Assembly: GCA_000149265.1 (NCBI GenBank) | Contig: CH003412.1 | Location: 99,226 to 163,225 of the forward strand | DNA: 64,000 nt | Direction of reading: 5' to 3' | Source: Ciona savignyi | Lineage: Eukaryota > Chordata > Ascidiacea > Phlebobranchia > Cionidae | Shown here: piece by piece, positions 47,801 through 61,600 of the stretch | Numbering within the stretch: the first letter of the stretch is position 1 | How the letters are laid out: every line of letters begins with the position of its first letter | Translations under genes and position numbers: made by a program | Notes under the pieces: generated by a model | Database searches by the model: none | Told to the model about the DNA's origin: nothing | Seen by the model: the letters and a program-made list of their open reading frames with translations, nothing else

Positions 47801-50181
47801 AGCAAAACAAAAATTAGTCCACAAATTTAAAGAGCTGTTTTTATTCCCTTCTTTATTAGGCAAAAGTTCCATGATTAAATCATTTTTGGAAACACTGCAA
47901 TAACCTTTATATGCATTCTTATTCGAATGTAAATATTCCCTTGTTATGTGCTTTGAACTTTGCAACTAGAAATAAAAATTCAATAGTGGAACAAAACATC
48001 GCTCCTCACATAACAACTTGAGCGATGTAACAACATACTACGCCACATTAAAATATTGAAAATATTCAGAACGAATCGGAACATCGTTGAATCAGCAGCA
48101 GCAGGAGCTTCAATGTCGATCAAACTTGTTGCGAACATCGCTGCCAACTTGATTGCTTTCCTGGCTCTGCTTGCTTTCATCAACGCAACGCTTCAGTGGT
48201 TTGGGGGGTTCGTTGGGATTGAAGGTTTCACCTTTCAGGTTGGAGTTTTCAGATTTCTACATTTTTGTCTTTTGCAACAGTCGTTTCACTGATACATGTT
48301 TTGATACGTCGGACCCAACATTTTCCAATTCTTTTCCTGTGACTTTTTAGATCAATAGTTTTATTATATGTTGCTTTGTAATAAGGTGATAAAAAGTCAC
48401 AATTGATTTATGTTTTAAAATAAAGAATTTGAATCTAAAATTTTATACATTTCGGAAAAATGCTCTTTTCGGAAACAATAAAAACATTTAACTTTAAGTG
48501 TTACACTTTATCATCCTACCCATTTCAAAATATTTTAACCCTTCCCTTTCAACACTGCAGCTGATCTGTAGCTACCTGTTCATGCCAGTCGCTTTCCTCA
48601 TGGGAGCAGATTGGGAGGATTGCTTCCTGGTTGGCGAACTCTTCGGCATCAAAACCTTCCTCAATGAGTTCATCGCTTACAAATCCATGAAGCCGTACAT
48701 TGAAAACCGACTCAACCACGACGTTGTGCCCAAGTTTATAAACGGCACAATCCAGTATATGTCGGTACGTATTGTGTTGCTCGACAGTTTTGTCCTCAGT
48801 CTTACTAAATAGCTTAGTGATTTGAGTTAGTCCGAGGTCAGCTGAAAGGTTAGCGATCAAAACTGGTCACTTGCTAGTTGGTTGTGTCCTAGGACAAGTC
48901 ATTTAGGGGAAATTGCATAATTCTAGTAGATTGATATGTTCATTAAAATGAAAAAGAACGTCTCAATCAATCATACAAAACACATTGCAATACTAACGGA
49001 AACCAAACAGGTGACTTGTGATGAACTGTTGATTACCCTTGTGATAATACTTACATATTTTCAAAGTAATACAACGATTGTCTGTGTGATATATACATCC
49101 CACGTTTTCCCATTCAAAGGAATAAATGATGAATATCTATTATAACCTCCTATTCCATAGGAACGTTCAGAGATGGTGGCCATCCATGCGTTGTGTGGAT
49201 TTTGCAATGTCAGCTCGCTTGGTATTATCATCGGAGGTTTAAGTAAGTAACAAGTATAGCTAGCTTTAACCATATCAGTGTCGTCTGGGGAGTTGGGTTG
49301 TCAGCGGCACACACCCACAAACACACACACACACGCACGCTCACACTCGCCCATTGCAGGTGTGCTGATGCCAAGCAGACGACAGGACATGGCGGGAATG
49401 TCGGTCCGAGCTCTGATTGGTGGAATGCTGACTTGCTGCATGACCGCTTCGATCTCAGGTGATTGGAATGTTTGGAACTGAAATTTAACGAAACTAATTT
49501 TATGGCGTAGTATTGCCCGTAGTTTTCCGACCGCATAGCTTGGTGGGTTGGTGCAATCGCCTTTCAGTTGAAGGGTTTTAAAATCGAACTTACTGGTTAC
49601 TTGTTAGTCGGTGTTGTCTTTTGCAAGCACCTAGCGTTCATTGCCTGTACCTGGTTGTACCCACTAGTTACATAGTTTGTATAAAAATAAAATTGACGGA
49701 ATGTCCCATTTATTCAACACACTGCAATACATCCGTTTACCCGACGGTTGTGGGCGCGAGATAACCTGACGTTTGTCCATGTGATACTGATAACGATTCC
49801 TTGTGTTTTCCGACAGATAAAACATGAATATTCTATCCTATATTTGTTATACTGCACAACACCTACGAGACAAATACAGCAAGTTTAAGATATTTTTTAA
49901 AAAATGTAAAATGGTCCTATTTTGGAAATAATAATTACCTGCTGGCTTATAATTTTGTACCAGTTGAAACAATTACACACAATTTACGTTTTACTAATTT
50001 GTTACATTTTTTACCGATGTTTGTTACATTTTTTTACCGAATGACTTGAATGTAACTGGGGCGTACACTTATGCTTATAGGACTTGATTACAAATCCACA
50101 CTATTTGTAGGAATGCTGTTCGTGGAGTCAGTTGAGAACCAGGCTTCCGTCTTCAATTCAACCTTCACGATCTCCCCGTGA
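41814..50181 (+). CDS. concentrative nucleoside transporter (SLC28/CNT family)
   Basis: Fourteen exons: 41814-41825, 43112-43239, 43979-44070, 44603-44792, 45548-45701, 46066-46257, 46697-46858, 47154-47279, 47571-47701, 48070-48238, 48561-48764, 49161-49242, 49360-49458, 50111-50181 (TGA). They give 603 aa with all phases matching. The family couples sodium (or proton) entry to nucleoside uptake at the plasma membrane. CNT hallmarks: [56 protein letters not shown]-type core ([18 protein letters not shown]), the [12 protein letters not shown] motif and [15 protein letters not shown]. The charged N-terminus (exons 1-2, [15 protein letters not shown]) is cytoplasmic in the family. Oddities: NIFVGM-TEAP where human CNT1-3 have a Gln before TE, and SISFS where they have TIAGS. 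Human CNT1 has 649 aa and CNT3 691, so this one is slightly shorter, mainly at the C-terminus. Confidence 0.95.
45212..45325 (-). repeat. tRNA-headed composite SINE, deleted
   Basis: GATAGGATATTCATGTTAAT tail joined to ACAACCGACAAGTTCCGAAC and the CAGAAAGGCGAC head; the middle is deleted. SLC28 intron. Confidence 0.7.
46411..46507 (+). pseudogene. 18S rRNA gene fragment in an SLC28 intron
   Basis: About 97 bases match the conserved 5' part of eukaryotic 18S rRNA: GTGAAACTGCGAATGGCTCA, TTAAATCA, GGTTCATTTGATCTTAC, ATAACTGTGGTA and GAGCTAATACAT appear in the right order and spacing. It has several mismatches (for example AGGATGG for AGTTATGG) and no further rRNA sequence on either side, so it is a decayed insert and not a working gene. 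It lies in the intron between exons 46066-46257 and 46697-46858. Confidence 0.9.
48830..49150 (+). repeat. tRNA-headed composite SINE
   Basis: Diverged full-span copy (ACTGGTCACTTGCTAGTTGG ... CCACGTTTTCCCATTCAAAG) filling the SLC28 intron between exons 48561-48764 and 49161-49242. Confidence 0.75.
49315..49340. repeat. CA-rich microsatellite
   Basis: ACACACAC-type run about 20 bases before an SLC28 acceptor (49359). Confidence 0.8.
49535..49850 (+). repeat. tRNA-headed composite SINE
   Basis: GCTTGGTGGGTTGGTGCAAT head to AACATGAATATTCTATCCTA tail. Last intron of SLC28. Confidence 0.8.
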
Positions 50182-51076
50182 GATGGCGCTGTCATCTCCG
50201 CAAAGATATGAAGCAACTTTTGACAGACGTTTTTCGCGACTTTTGCTTTTATTGCTTGACATGTCTATTAGATGCTGTATGAGGTTTTTGATCAAACGAA
50301 GACGTTTTGTCTGCTAAAAACACTAAATTTATCTATGTAAATGGACTGATTCTGGCGTATCACTTTACAATGTAACGTAAATGCGAAAATTTATCATTTT
50401 TCCCTTCGCTGCTTAATTATCAGCGTGCATTGCACCTAACACAGCGTCGCCCGTCACTCGACATGCGTCAAGTATAATGAAATGCGCACTGCCCACCCTC
50501 CATGTAAACACTCGTACCTCAAAAATGAAGCCAATCCGTTTGTTAAAGTTCAAAATTAGTGTAAACCTACACAAATCATATGTGCTTTTATTCAAAATCT
50601 CCCTGTTTTACATAACTATAAAGCTAAACCGTGAGAATTCAGTTTAGTTCAAACTTTTTTCTCAAAAAGTAATGAATACCACTTAAAAACATTACAAGCT
50701 GCCAGGATTAGTTTTTTTTATTATCCAGACAATATGGGTCAAATGTGTTTCCGTATAACAAATTACACCAGCTGTTTTATACACTGCATAATTTTGTAAT
50801 TTTTTCTTACGCTTTCTCGTGTGCCTTAGTGTACTGCCCAACATTCATACACAAACTCGTTTATCCATCCTTGATATTTCTGCAGCTCTACTTGTGGAAG
50901 TTTATGTTCCAAAAAACTTTCAACTGCCATGTTTCTGCTTTTTTATCCAACAACCTTTCGTTTGTGCTTATGGATTACGTTTTTTTTACAATTAGCTGCC
51001 TAAGTTTAAAATTCCCATTTTTTCTGTTCCCACCAGCAGTTCGGTCGTTTTTCCAAAATCATGTCTATTTTAAACA

Positions 51077-51370
51077 TCATTCCATGTACACACATTCATT
51101 AGTCGTTTTTATTCTATGTTTACACAAGTCTACAACAACGTAATCATCATTACACACTTCGTTAAACTCACGAAACACAATTGTCTGCCTTTTTAAAACA
51201 TTTCTAACCTTCTTTATACACATTTTTTGCGCCGAATCTTTTTCCAACCGGTTTTGCTCGTTTTTGTTTCTGGAAGCTTTCCTATTCTTTGTTAGTTTTT
51301 CCACTGCTTGCTGTGTAAATGTTAGCAACTCGTTAAGATTAAACTCAAAACGACCGCTTGTCTGTAACAT
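51077..51370 (-). CDS. unassigned open frame or exon, Lys-rich
   Basis: A 97-codon reverse-strand frame (RFEFNLNELLTFTQQAVEK... KCV-type end) with an acceptor-like TATGTTACAG just inside its 5' end. It is Lys/Arg/Asn-rich and helix-prone. I recognise no family, and the sequence downstream does not continue in any frame. It could be an exon of an undetected gene or a remnant of a repeat. Confidence 0.2.
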   Translation of the reverse strand: MLQTSGRFEFNLNELLTFTQQAVEKLTKNRKASRNKNEQNRLEKDSAQKMCIKKVRNVLKRQTIVFREFNEVCNDDYVVVDLCKHRIKTTNECVYME

Positions 51371-51489
51371 ATAGTTCTTTAAAAAAACATGAAATTCTCC
51401 TCCTCACGTTTTGACTGAGAGGATGCAGTTTCCTACACATTACTTTGTATGCAAAGTTAGCGCGACTGATTCTTGTCCAAAAAAACGGT

Positions 51490-51790
51490 TTAATGGGATA
51501 TTCAGGTTTACCCCCGTAAATGGGAAAATGCAAGAGTCGGGATTTTGTAAGATCACCTCGCGAATACGCAAGTGAGCATTTTAATGATAATCCTTAGACT
51601 ACCAAAGCTATTACAGTATGTAGTGTATATTTGAGACGTTTCCTCGATTTGTTAAACCCGTCGGTCAACTGCATTCAGACAGTGTTCGCGCCAAGTGCAC
51701 TGCCAACAACAACACCAGACTAGCCAGCAACCAGTTTCGAATATGCGAGCGTTTAACCTACTGAGCTCTTGGGTCTAGTATAGGGATGTG
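51490..51790 (-). repeat. tRNA-headed composite SINE
   Basis: GGGATATTCAGGTTTACCCC tail, AGATCACCTCGCGAATAC, GACTAGCCAGCAACCAGTTT head blocks. Confidence 0.8.
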
Positions 51791-52124
51791 TCCATTGCTA
51801 ACCAGAAACTAGTACATAATCATTTCCATTTTGCAACCTGATTATCCTTCTATCGTATACTAAAAATATTTTTAAACATCTACTATTTGCAAATTGGAAA
51901 AAAAAGAATAATTGGACTATAAAGAGTAAATATCTGATGTGTGCAGTATTTACAGTTTCTCCAATTTGTTTTATTAATTTGGTCATTTTGACTTATTCAA
52001 AAGGATTTCGATAATAAAATGGTTTTACCTTTGTTTGTGTGTGGCTCAATGACAGTGGATATAATATTTGCCACAACTTTAGTTTTTTATCTGCTTATTA
52101 GAATCAGTTTAAATGTGGCAGCAC

Positions 52125-52500
52125 ACTTGCCCCATATTATTCCACAATCTGGGTTGTAGATTCGAAGTTGCGGTCGCCAGCTATTTGGTTGTCTTCTTGG
52201 ACATTGCCCGAAACCAGTGGAATTATGGACTCTACCAAATGAAGGAAATGTCTGAATCATACACAACACACTGCAATAGCAACGTTCACCCGACGGCAGG
52301 CGCTGGGTGGTCTGACGATTGCCGTGAGTTTGCCAATCCTAGCCCACCTATGAAAGAAACACTTTGCGGCCACATTAAACACTACACAAGCTACTTTAAA
52401 ACGTGCGCGGGAGGTGATCTGACTATTGATCTTGTAATAACTCTACACTTCTTTGCATTTACGGGAATAAAACATAAAATATCCCACCCTACTAATTACC
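52125..52500 (+). repeat. tRNA-headed composite SINE with insertion
   Basis: GTAGATTCGAAGTTGCGGTC head, ACATTGCCCGAAACCAGTGG, CAACACACTGCAATAGCAAC, then tail blocks further apart than usual. Confidence 0.75.
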
Positions 52501-52699
52501 CCAAGGTACAGAACAAGCGGATTCAAATGATCATTAACAGAAAAATATCAACATGCTGACGTGTAACGATTGCGCTGTTTTTAATATTATATTACTTATC
52601 GCGGATAGATCAGTTTACGGCGAATACACGGTTAGAAATGCAAGCACTTTAGTTAGCTAAACTTGGTCATTAAATTGAAGAGCAGTTTTCGACAGTATC

Positions 52700-55600
52700 T
52701 TAGACTAATTCCTCGAAGCAACCTTCGGTACAAATCTGCCGCTGTATGTCGTCAAATAAGGACTGGTCTAGCCCGTCAAAACCTTGTTCAGCAATCACTA
52801 GATTTTCTGCTCTGCCCGCGATGTCGAATAACTGGCGTCTGTTGAGATTGCCCCTCGGCGGCACCACCCCGACAGCGTACACCTAAAGCAACGAATTCTT
52901 TAAATTTTAAACGGTTCTGTGGCCGAATGACAAGAGTAAACGATTTATATACCGATTTCTTTATATTGTATATAAATGCTTAATAAGTTAACTTCATAAA
53001 AATCACGTAACACAAGGGTCTTTTAGAATAAATTACTGCCGAGCTAGTGTATCGCATGTCTAGCCATTTTATCGACGAAACACAATAACTAAAGAAGCCA
53101 GACCTGGCAGACAGGCCTAAATAAACAAGTCTTCGACAAACGTGAACGTCTACTGACTACCATGGTACTACACAACACAGCAATATAACGTTATGCTTGG
53201 ACTTTACGTGTCTTCGAAACAAACTTGGTGTCAGTTCCGCGTTTCCTAGAACTGACAATGTTATGTTCGCCTCAGAAATAATCGTCTTAGTTAACCACCT
53301 AATCAGAGTTTTAAAAACTAATTACTTCTAGTGAATATGGTATTCTTATAGGGCAACCCTATAAAAGGGAGAAAAAGAGAAAAAAAGGAAAGGAGGGAAA
53401 CTGCATCCTAATACTATGATAAATAATTTCAACCCTGACTCAAGCACTTATGTTAACCCCAGAAAAATTTAACCCACGCTCTTACACGAACCCTAATATA
53501 TAAATCAGTATATGTATCGGATGATTTAATCACTCGACCACTCGGATATTAAACAAAATTAAAAAAATAACTAACTTAAACCTCAGACTTACCTCAACCC
53601 CTGCCAATCTTAGTTTATTGGCTGCACTAGTCACGTGGTCCTGTGACACTCCATCTGTGATGACAAAGACGGAATCTGGGATTCCTGGTCTGTTCCCATT
53701 ACCCGGGGCCAACATGACGTTTAACGCATGTGTAAGAGCGGCACCGGTGCGTGTACCTTCGTAAATAAAGTTCTGTGTTTGGCTATATTCCGCAACAATT
53801 GCAATGTATTGAATGTTGGGCATTTCACCATTTTTGAACAATCTATTTATATTTATTGGATATAAACAGGAACAATTACACCCCTTGCCAACAGGCAAGG
53901 CCGCAAAAAAGAAACTGGGAAAATATTAAAGCCACAACCTTTTTGGCAATATTCGCCGTATAATATGCGGTCAGTCGTTAGTGGTTTTTACAAGCTAAAT
54001 TTATAAAGTGTATTGACTCAATATTTAAACCATTTTTTATAGGGTTCTCTACGTTTCGTCTGCACAACCATTCAAATGCCAATCGTTTTAACTCTCTCTT
54101 ATTATAACGGTTATCTCTCTTATTATAACGGCTGCGCCCAAAAGTCCACAAAATAGTTAGCCTACAACCTGTAAAATTTATTATCTTTCTCTTACAAGAA
54201 TTACCACTCACCCTGTCCATCATATGGAATCCTGTCATATGCTCGCAAGAATCCTTCTTTATCATCGGGGAAGTCCTTTAATAGAATCTGCGTCCGCGAA
54301 TCAATCACCGCGTTGAATCGGAAGACGGACAACCGAGCCGCGTCACTACCCACCACGAAGGAACTGAGATTAAAATGTTTTACACGTTACCACACGAGTA
54401 ATGTAAAATATATATTAAACTGGTTCGTTTGGGTTATTTTATTATCCCTGTGGGAAAACGCTGAGCGTTAACAGACGGACAATCGTGAAATCACCTCGCG
54501 GCTACTGTCGAGTTATTTTAGTATATGTTGTGCGGAGCTATTGTAGTATGTTGTGCATGATTGAGACATTCCTTTAATTTCAATTTGGTAAAACCCAAAG
54601 ACACAAACGGATAATCAGTGGGTACTTTCTACCCGTAACCTTTTAGCTGAAAGACAAATGTCGGATTGCTCAGTGACCCCATCAGTATAGAAAAAATGAC
54701 AAAAATGAAGACTAAGGCCAAGTACCTGCCTGACTTGAAAAGGACTATAGGCCCCTAAACCACTAAGCTGGAAGTATTTTTGAAGTAATCAAAGTTCATG
54801 ACAGCACAGGTAGGAAAATGTTTAATTAAAGTCGATGTTAGTAGTGGTAGAAATACGCGCTTTGGGGTTATCTTTTGCGTCATAAATCCTATTATCATCG
54901 GATTAAAACATATAACAGCAGAGATTTAAAATCACAGGTTCCTCAAATCCGAGATTTCACACTTCGACTAGGTTACTCTGACGTAAATGACGGTAAACCC
55001 ATTTTCAGATTACCCCGCAGGCTATCCAGCATGGCTGTGACCATAAGCGTGGCACCTTAATGTAAGGCAAGTCCCGTTTGTTTGTGAACAACAATATACA
55101 CGTGTGGCTTGTCAAACACCTACTCTAGAATTTGCCGAATGAATGATTTCATTGTTCTCCAGTTTTCGGTCCCAATTGACGAGGAAGAGTCGAGCAACAC
55201 GACCGCATCAACTCTAGCGAACGGCGGGCATACTCCTGCGCAAGGTTGTTTGCAAATTAAAATTTTGTTGAACAATATTTCTTCGGTTTGTGGTCTAGAG
55301 GTTACTATTGAAATTATCGACCAGTTTTTGGTTTAATACTCGTTTAGTTACTAAATTGTCATATATCAACCACTGATCACACTGCAAGAGCTCTGTTAGT
55401 CCGACTGTGGGTAATCTCACAATCATTAATGTGATTTTTATTACCTAACACACGAGGCTAAAATACTTATCTAGAACTTCTGTTAAATGATTAGTTTTGG
55501 CTGTTTTATTTACCAACATTTTTAACGTATGTCTAAAGTATATTTCTATGTTATTATTTTTGTATATTTGATTAAATTTCCGATTAAATTTCAACGCACT

Positions 55601-58600
55601 TGAACAGCAAGGTTTGGGTATGTCCCACGTGGTGTCGTTGCTACATCGATTGACGGTCACCTCCGACGGACGGAGGGTGTAATCCTCACTGCAGTTAAAC
55701 GAGCATGCTGAGTTGGCGAAATTACCGTCGGTGCATGTCACGGTTCCATTGTGTATTATCCCCTGGTCTGCACATTGTGTCCCTGCAAAGAAAGGATGTT
55801 GTTGATGGTTTGGTTATTTTGTCCCTCCGGGTTATTGAAATCAAAGCCACATTAATGGTATTGTGCCTGTATTTCTTTGTCAAGCAGTTTCTTATTTTAC
55901 AGAATTAGGTCAAGCAATAGCACACATTAAATGTTTGCAAGATAAAGTAACTGCACCGAATTAACAACTTTATAATTGAAACAACGATATTGGTATTCGT
56001 TTTAAATGCAATCTTACAGGGTAACTGCTTCGTTCTATCCACTTTTAGTTAAGATCATCAATTACAGTGACCATTTTAATTCACGATCATAACCAGAATA
56101 GAAAAAAATTAGTTCCACCCCCCCAACGTGGGCATTAAAACTTTGGAAAGGAGACCACATGCAACGCACTACATAAATATTCAATAGAAGGAAAAATTAA
56201 GTTGAGTGACCTTTACAAGTGAGATGCTTTATAAACTTGTCCTCTGACTATTTAGAATTTAGAGATGTATTAATGTAATGACTATTTGGCATTTAGTACG
56301 ATTGTTGAAAAGTTTACAAAACAAAAGTCAATTACAAAAATACGATAAAGAATCAAAAAAGTTTCTGCTAGTATGTGAAGAAACAATTCGCCTTTTTCTG
56401 TTTTTACGATCGAACAAATCAATCACAGAACTACAAAATCGTCCTACTTTCGCAGACTGGTGGTGGGTTATCCCACAGCATTTGGCCACCGGTCTCCGTA
56501 CACGTGGTGTAAAGATTCCCGACGCGCCGTCGGAACCCGTTGCACACGTACTCGCACTCAGATCCGATGAAAATGTCGTCCGTGCAAACGGCGTATCCCT
56601 CTTCTGGTTCATCCGGGAAAGTACCGCAGTGTTTCCCTGAAAGTTTATTTATTTTTGCTGCTATACGTCAGAGCCAAAGGGTTAAAAATTCAAAACTGGT
56701 CGCTAGCTAGTTGGTTGTGTCCTTGAAATAGTTAATTTACGTATATCGCCTGGAACCAGCGAATCAATGAGAAAGTCCTCTTACGTTATATATTCGCGAA
56801 GTAACCTTTGCCTTTGTGATCAACATCCCTGGCGTTTTCCCAATAATGGGGATGAACACAAATATCTTATCCTATAATGATTTCATGTGTATTTTATTCC
56901 AGGCAGAAATGATTAGTTGGTATTGGTTTTAAGCAACTATATTTTTACCACCCAATCCTAAATCCTTTGTCCGACAGACTAACTGGGTGGGTTCTTGCGC
57001 CGCCTTTCACCCGAAGGGTTCTGGGTTTGGAACTGGTCGCTAGCTAGTCGGTTATGTTCTTGGACAAGGCATTTAACGGACATTGCCTGAACCCAGCGGA
57101 TTAATGGATTCTACCAAATTAAAGGAACATGTGAATCACACACAACAACCTGAAATAGCTCCGGTAACCTAACAGTGGGGCCGTGAGGTGACCTGACACA
57201 AGACGATTTCCGTGTTTTCACTAGGTTTCCTCATTAACGTTAAGAAAAACATGAAAATCCTATCCTATTTTCAACGATTTTTTGTACTCATTTTCAATCA
57301 AAGGCAAACAAGGCAAATCCAACAAAAAACTAGCAATGCGGAGTTGTAAGACTCACGTGACACGCAAATTGGTGGCACATCGCTCCACTCAGCTGAATTG
57401 TTGCTGGTTGAAATGCACTGTACATCAGATGTACCAACCAGTTCATGGGTGTAGTAACACTCAAAACTAAACAAACAATAAAGAGAAGGTAAAAGACAAC
57501 AGCAAAATATTTTTTTGAAAACATGAAGAATAATGGAAAAGTTTTCACGTTCAGTAAAAGAGGGCCGCAATTATTTTGTTTCCATGGGAAGTTACCCTAC
57601 AAGAGTTCCAAATTACCAGTAGCCTACCCAAGCTTTAACCCACAGTTGTTACAACCCACTTAGGTTTTAAATAAGATGAGTTTTAACCCAGTTTTTTTCC
57701 AGTGGATTAACACATTTTACAGAAATTGAATAAACTGTTCCAACATATTACACGACAATGGGTGTGAGTATGACGATACGCATTCGTGAGGTAATTTAAT
57801 AATTGTCTAAATGATAACGCCACCTGCATTTTCTCAATTACCCGAATAAAACATGAATATCCTATAATATTATTTTCCGGGCACTGAGATAACCGTGTTT
57901 ATCTCACCCCACCTGCAGACGCTGCCCTCGTTGTTCTGATGAGTACAAGAAAGACTTCCGTTGGCTAGTTTGGCCTGTGGTGCACATGTTAACTTTTCGC
58001 ATGCTGGCCAAGATGAGCTCCACTGTCCACCAACCACTAAATGAGGAAAATATATCAACCTATGGGTAAAATCAACCCATGCTTAGGAAAATAATAAACC
58101 CATCCCATGGGTAAATATTCGAATCATTCTTGAGAAAACAATCAATTCATCAGATAAAACAGGATTCTTTTATTATTAATGATTTTTATACAGTAAATAT
58201 AAAAATCAAGATTTTATTTAATTGTGTAAACATGGGCCCCATCTGAGTATAGTTGTTAGCCGTTTTTAACATATTTTAACGTCTATTTTTACATACTCAA
58301 TGTTGGTTTGCCATGTGTTTTGTTTCAGCAATATTTATCTTATTTTTCTGTGGTTAAATAATCATACACATAATCAGGACATCACAAATTTGGAAGATTT
58401 ATTTAAGATAATCATTTTATGATGTAATGACAGCAATCCTTACTCGAGGCGGTTTTGAAACAATGACAAACCAAATACTTACGGCATGTAGCGGATTGCG
58501 GTCCGTGCAAATTGTGTGATGCTTCGCACGCAAACTCGCAAAAACTGCGCAACTGACTCCCGTTCGTACAAACCACGCTGCCGTGGGGAATCGATGCAGG

Positions 58601-61600
58601 CTCTGTGCATGTCTCCGCTGCAAAATCAAAATTTGGTTTGTTAACAAAAGCCAAAATGGTTGCTTAAAGTAATTGCAATGGTTTACACTGAAGGTACCAG
58701 TGTTTTATGTTACAATATAAAAAAATATTCTATGACAGTTACCTTTTTCTGTGGCAATGGTAATATGTTATTTTTATTTACAAATTGTATGGCTATGATG
58801 CAAAATGTAGTTGTAACTTTAATACAAACTATTGAGTTTATAGTCCACTTAGTGTGATTAGAACCTGGTACTTTTGGCTAACTTCACGTCATTTTACAAT
58901 GGCTAACTTCACGTCATTTTATTTGGATTTAATTGCCTTATCTATTACATTCATTGTTTTAAGCCTAATTTTAATTATTTAAGCTTGATTCAAACAGCAT
59001 TAGAAATTAACCATTTTCGGTGATGGCTGATAACATATACAGATATTGTGGTCGACATACTAATGGTAACATTTTAGTCAAACTCACGCAAACAGCTTGG
59101 AGTTGCTTTCGTGAATGTGGTATCATTTTTGCACACTGCAAACGTGTGACTTGGATTCAGATAGTATTCCGAGTTGCACGAAAAGTAGCACACCGTGTTA
59201 ACGAATATGTCGGGTGGGCACAAGATAAGTCCATTCTCAATTGTCCCAGGGTGATCACATCTAATGTCTAGGTTGAGAGGAATTTAAACTAAACTAAAAT
59301 ATTGAACTTATGTATCTCACACCACATATTGATGGTAAAGTCTAATATTAGAAAAATCGACATTTCTACCTCATCAAAAACCGACATTCCAGTCTTTTCA
59401 AAAGAGCTCATTGTGGATTCCAAACTGAACCCGATTAAAAAATGGCATACAGATCTGTCATTTGGTCGAGTAGTTGTATACCGGAAAACACCGTTAAATT
59501 TTATCGCGCTGGTGTTCCTTTTTGAGCTAATTGCTAAAATTCGACAAAAAGGGCCACATCAAAAATCTACTAAAAAGGTCGGATGTTGTATAAAATATTG
59601 ACACGTATTTGAACAAAGCTCGTTAACCGCGAATATAAAGTGTATGCTTTATAGCTCCGGGAATTTCAGAAGTTGTAACTTAATTGTTTTTTTTTAAACT
59701 CACGTTCACAAGTAGGTGCCGTGTTGCTCCAAGCAACCTTGTTGCCTTCTCGCTTGCATTCAGTGGTTGAAGGGCCGATCAAATTATGTTCAGACAAGCA
59801 CGTATAGGTGCACAACGAACCGGGGTAACTCGCGTCCGTGCATTGGAAAAACAAGTTAAATTTTGATGGGACATCGCCACACGTTCTCCCTGCGTTACCA
59901 CAAAAATAAAGTTTTTGAATTTGTTTTTATATTTGTTGTAAAATGGTTTATATGTAAAAAAATAAAAATGAACTTTTTAATATTAGAATTTATAGTGGAC
60001 CCAAAAAAGTAATTAGGACCCACCAACATATAATTTAGGAGCATTTCCATTAAATTACCGACAACAGTTAAAAAGTGACATTATAAATGCCTTGGTTTCT
60101 GCGAAAACGATTTTATATAGAATATGAAGCCTAAACTCATATTGGCAAACTCTTTTAGCATCAACGGTCATGTTTGGTGCCAACAGCTCTTAAACTACAC
60201 AATAACAAAATGCTTACGTATGCATGATGGCTTGATGTGAGACCAACTCATTGTAGAAGTCAAACTGCAAGTCGTATTTTCGTAGCCGATTATTTCATAA
60301 GGACTGTTGCAGGCAAACCTAAAAAAACATCCATATTACTGATTTATCTATTGTGTAGTTTGTCGAGTTTATGTATTAATGTATCAGTTAAACCCAGTAA
60401 AAATATGGACAGTAAAATTCATTTAAGTATTTTAAAAAAACTAAGGGGGGAGCATACGTGTCTAGAGATATAGGTTAACCATGTTATCATCCGATTTCTG
60501 GTTCGCACGGTTTAGTTTCGGTCCCCGTGTATTATAATGGATTAGTTATTTGCTTTTATGTTTACACTATTGAATACAACATTGTGTAGCGGTGTGAGTG
60601 GGTTTTGAATAAGCGATCTTCTGGCAACAGTTTCGGTGCCCCACGAGTCGCCGACACACCCCAGTAATTTATAATGATGAAATTCTCACGATGATAACAC
60701 AATAAACCCTAATTTGATATGTCGGTAAAATGTAGAAAAACGCCGACTATACTTCTTTTGCATTGGCCTGAGTTAATGTTGCACTATCTGATTTACGCAA
60801 ACTATATATACACATACCGACTAACATTAAAAATAAACCTGTTACGGGTTCGAAACTAAGCCAAGTAAAAAATACACTGTTCACATACATGCAAGTACTG
60901 CCATGTTTGTTGCTGTCGGAACAGGTCATTATTCCGTGTAGTGGGGGAGTCATTCGGGGACACGTCATTTCATCGCATATTGTTTCAATGCCCGACCAAC
61001 CAAGGTTCGTACCTTTGGAGAAATAAGACATCATTTAATATGGTAAGGTATTGGTTGCATGTGTAATTATTAGATGAGCAAAATACATTGTTTTATTTCC
61101 GTAAGTGTGGTAAGCGACGTTCGCTATACAATGGTCATCGTTTATTTACATCGCGTACACATTCACATTTTCGTTCCTAATATGTTGTGTTGTATATGTT
61201 TTATAAAGTTTTTATTGATCCAGTTCAAATTCAAGAACCGTGTAATTTAGTAATGAGGTATATTGTGTATTGTATTGGTTATAAGATTTTAGTCACAAGA
61301 CATAGCATAGCCGTTGACGTTTCCCTATGGCCAGCCTAAATGGAAAATTCCGTGTTGCGATTTTGATCTTTGGCACTCGTGATTACTTGGCAATACTCTC
61401 CAAACCGGATTTTGTGCATAAAACTACAGTAGGTTTATGTGGGTTACTTAGCGTTGCTAAACGACCTTACCACATATTCTTTCTTCTGAGCCTGTTAGAG
61501 CGAAGCCAGGTAGACATCCAAACGAACAGACGCTTCCGATGTTTTGTCCCTGGTCGCAAAGCATCCAACCCCAATCTGGTGCCACCAATTGCTCTGGACA

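Larger units (their letters stand above)
50182..52699. other. spacer between convergent SLC28 and sushi-vWA genes
   Basis: Holds the 3' ends of both converging genes, a minus-strand SINE (51490-51790), a plus-strand SINE (52125-52500) and an unassigned minus-strand open frame (51077-51370). No clear AATAAA was found for either gene. Confidence 0.5.

Noticed and set aside
56278-56640. 120-codon plus-strand frame
   Set aside because: Its right half is the antisense shadow of the sixth visible sushi exon (56448-56636).
59302-59601. 99-codon plus-strand frame in a sushi-vWA intron
   Set aside because: No similarity, no exon partners, opposite strand to the gene.
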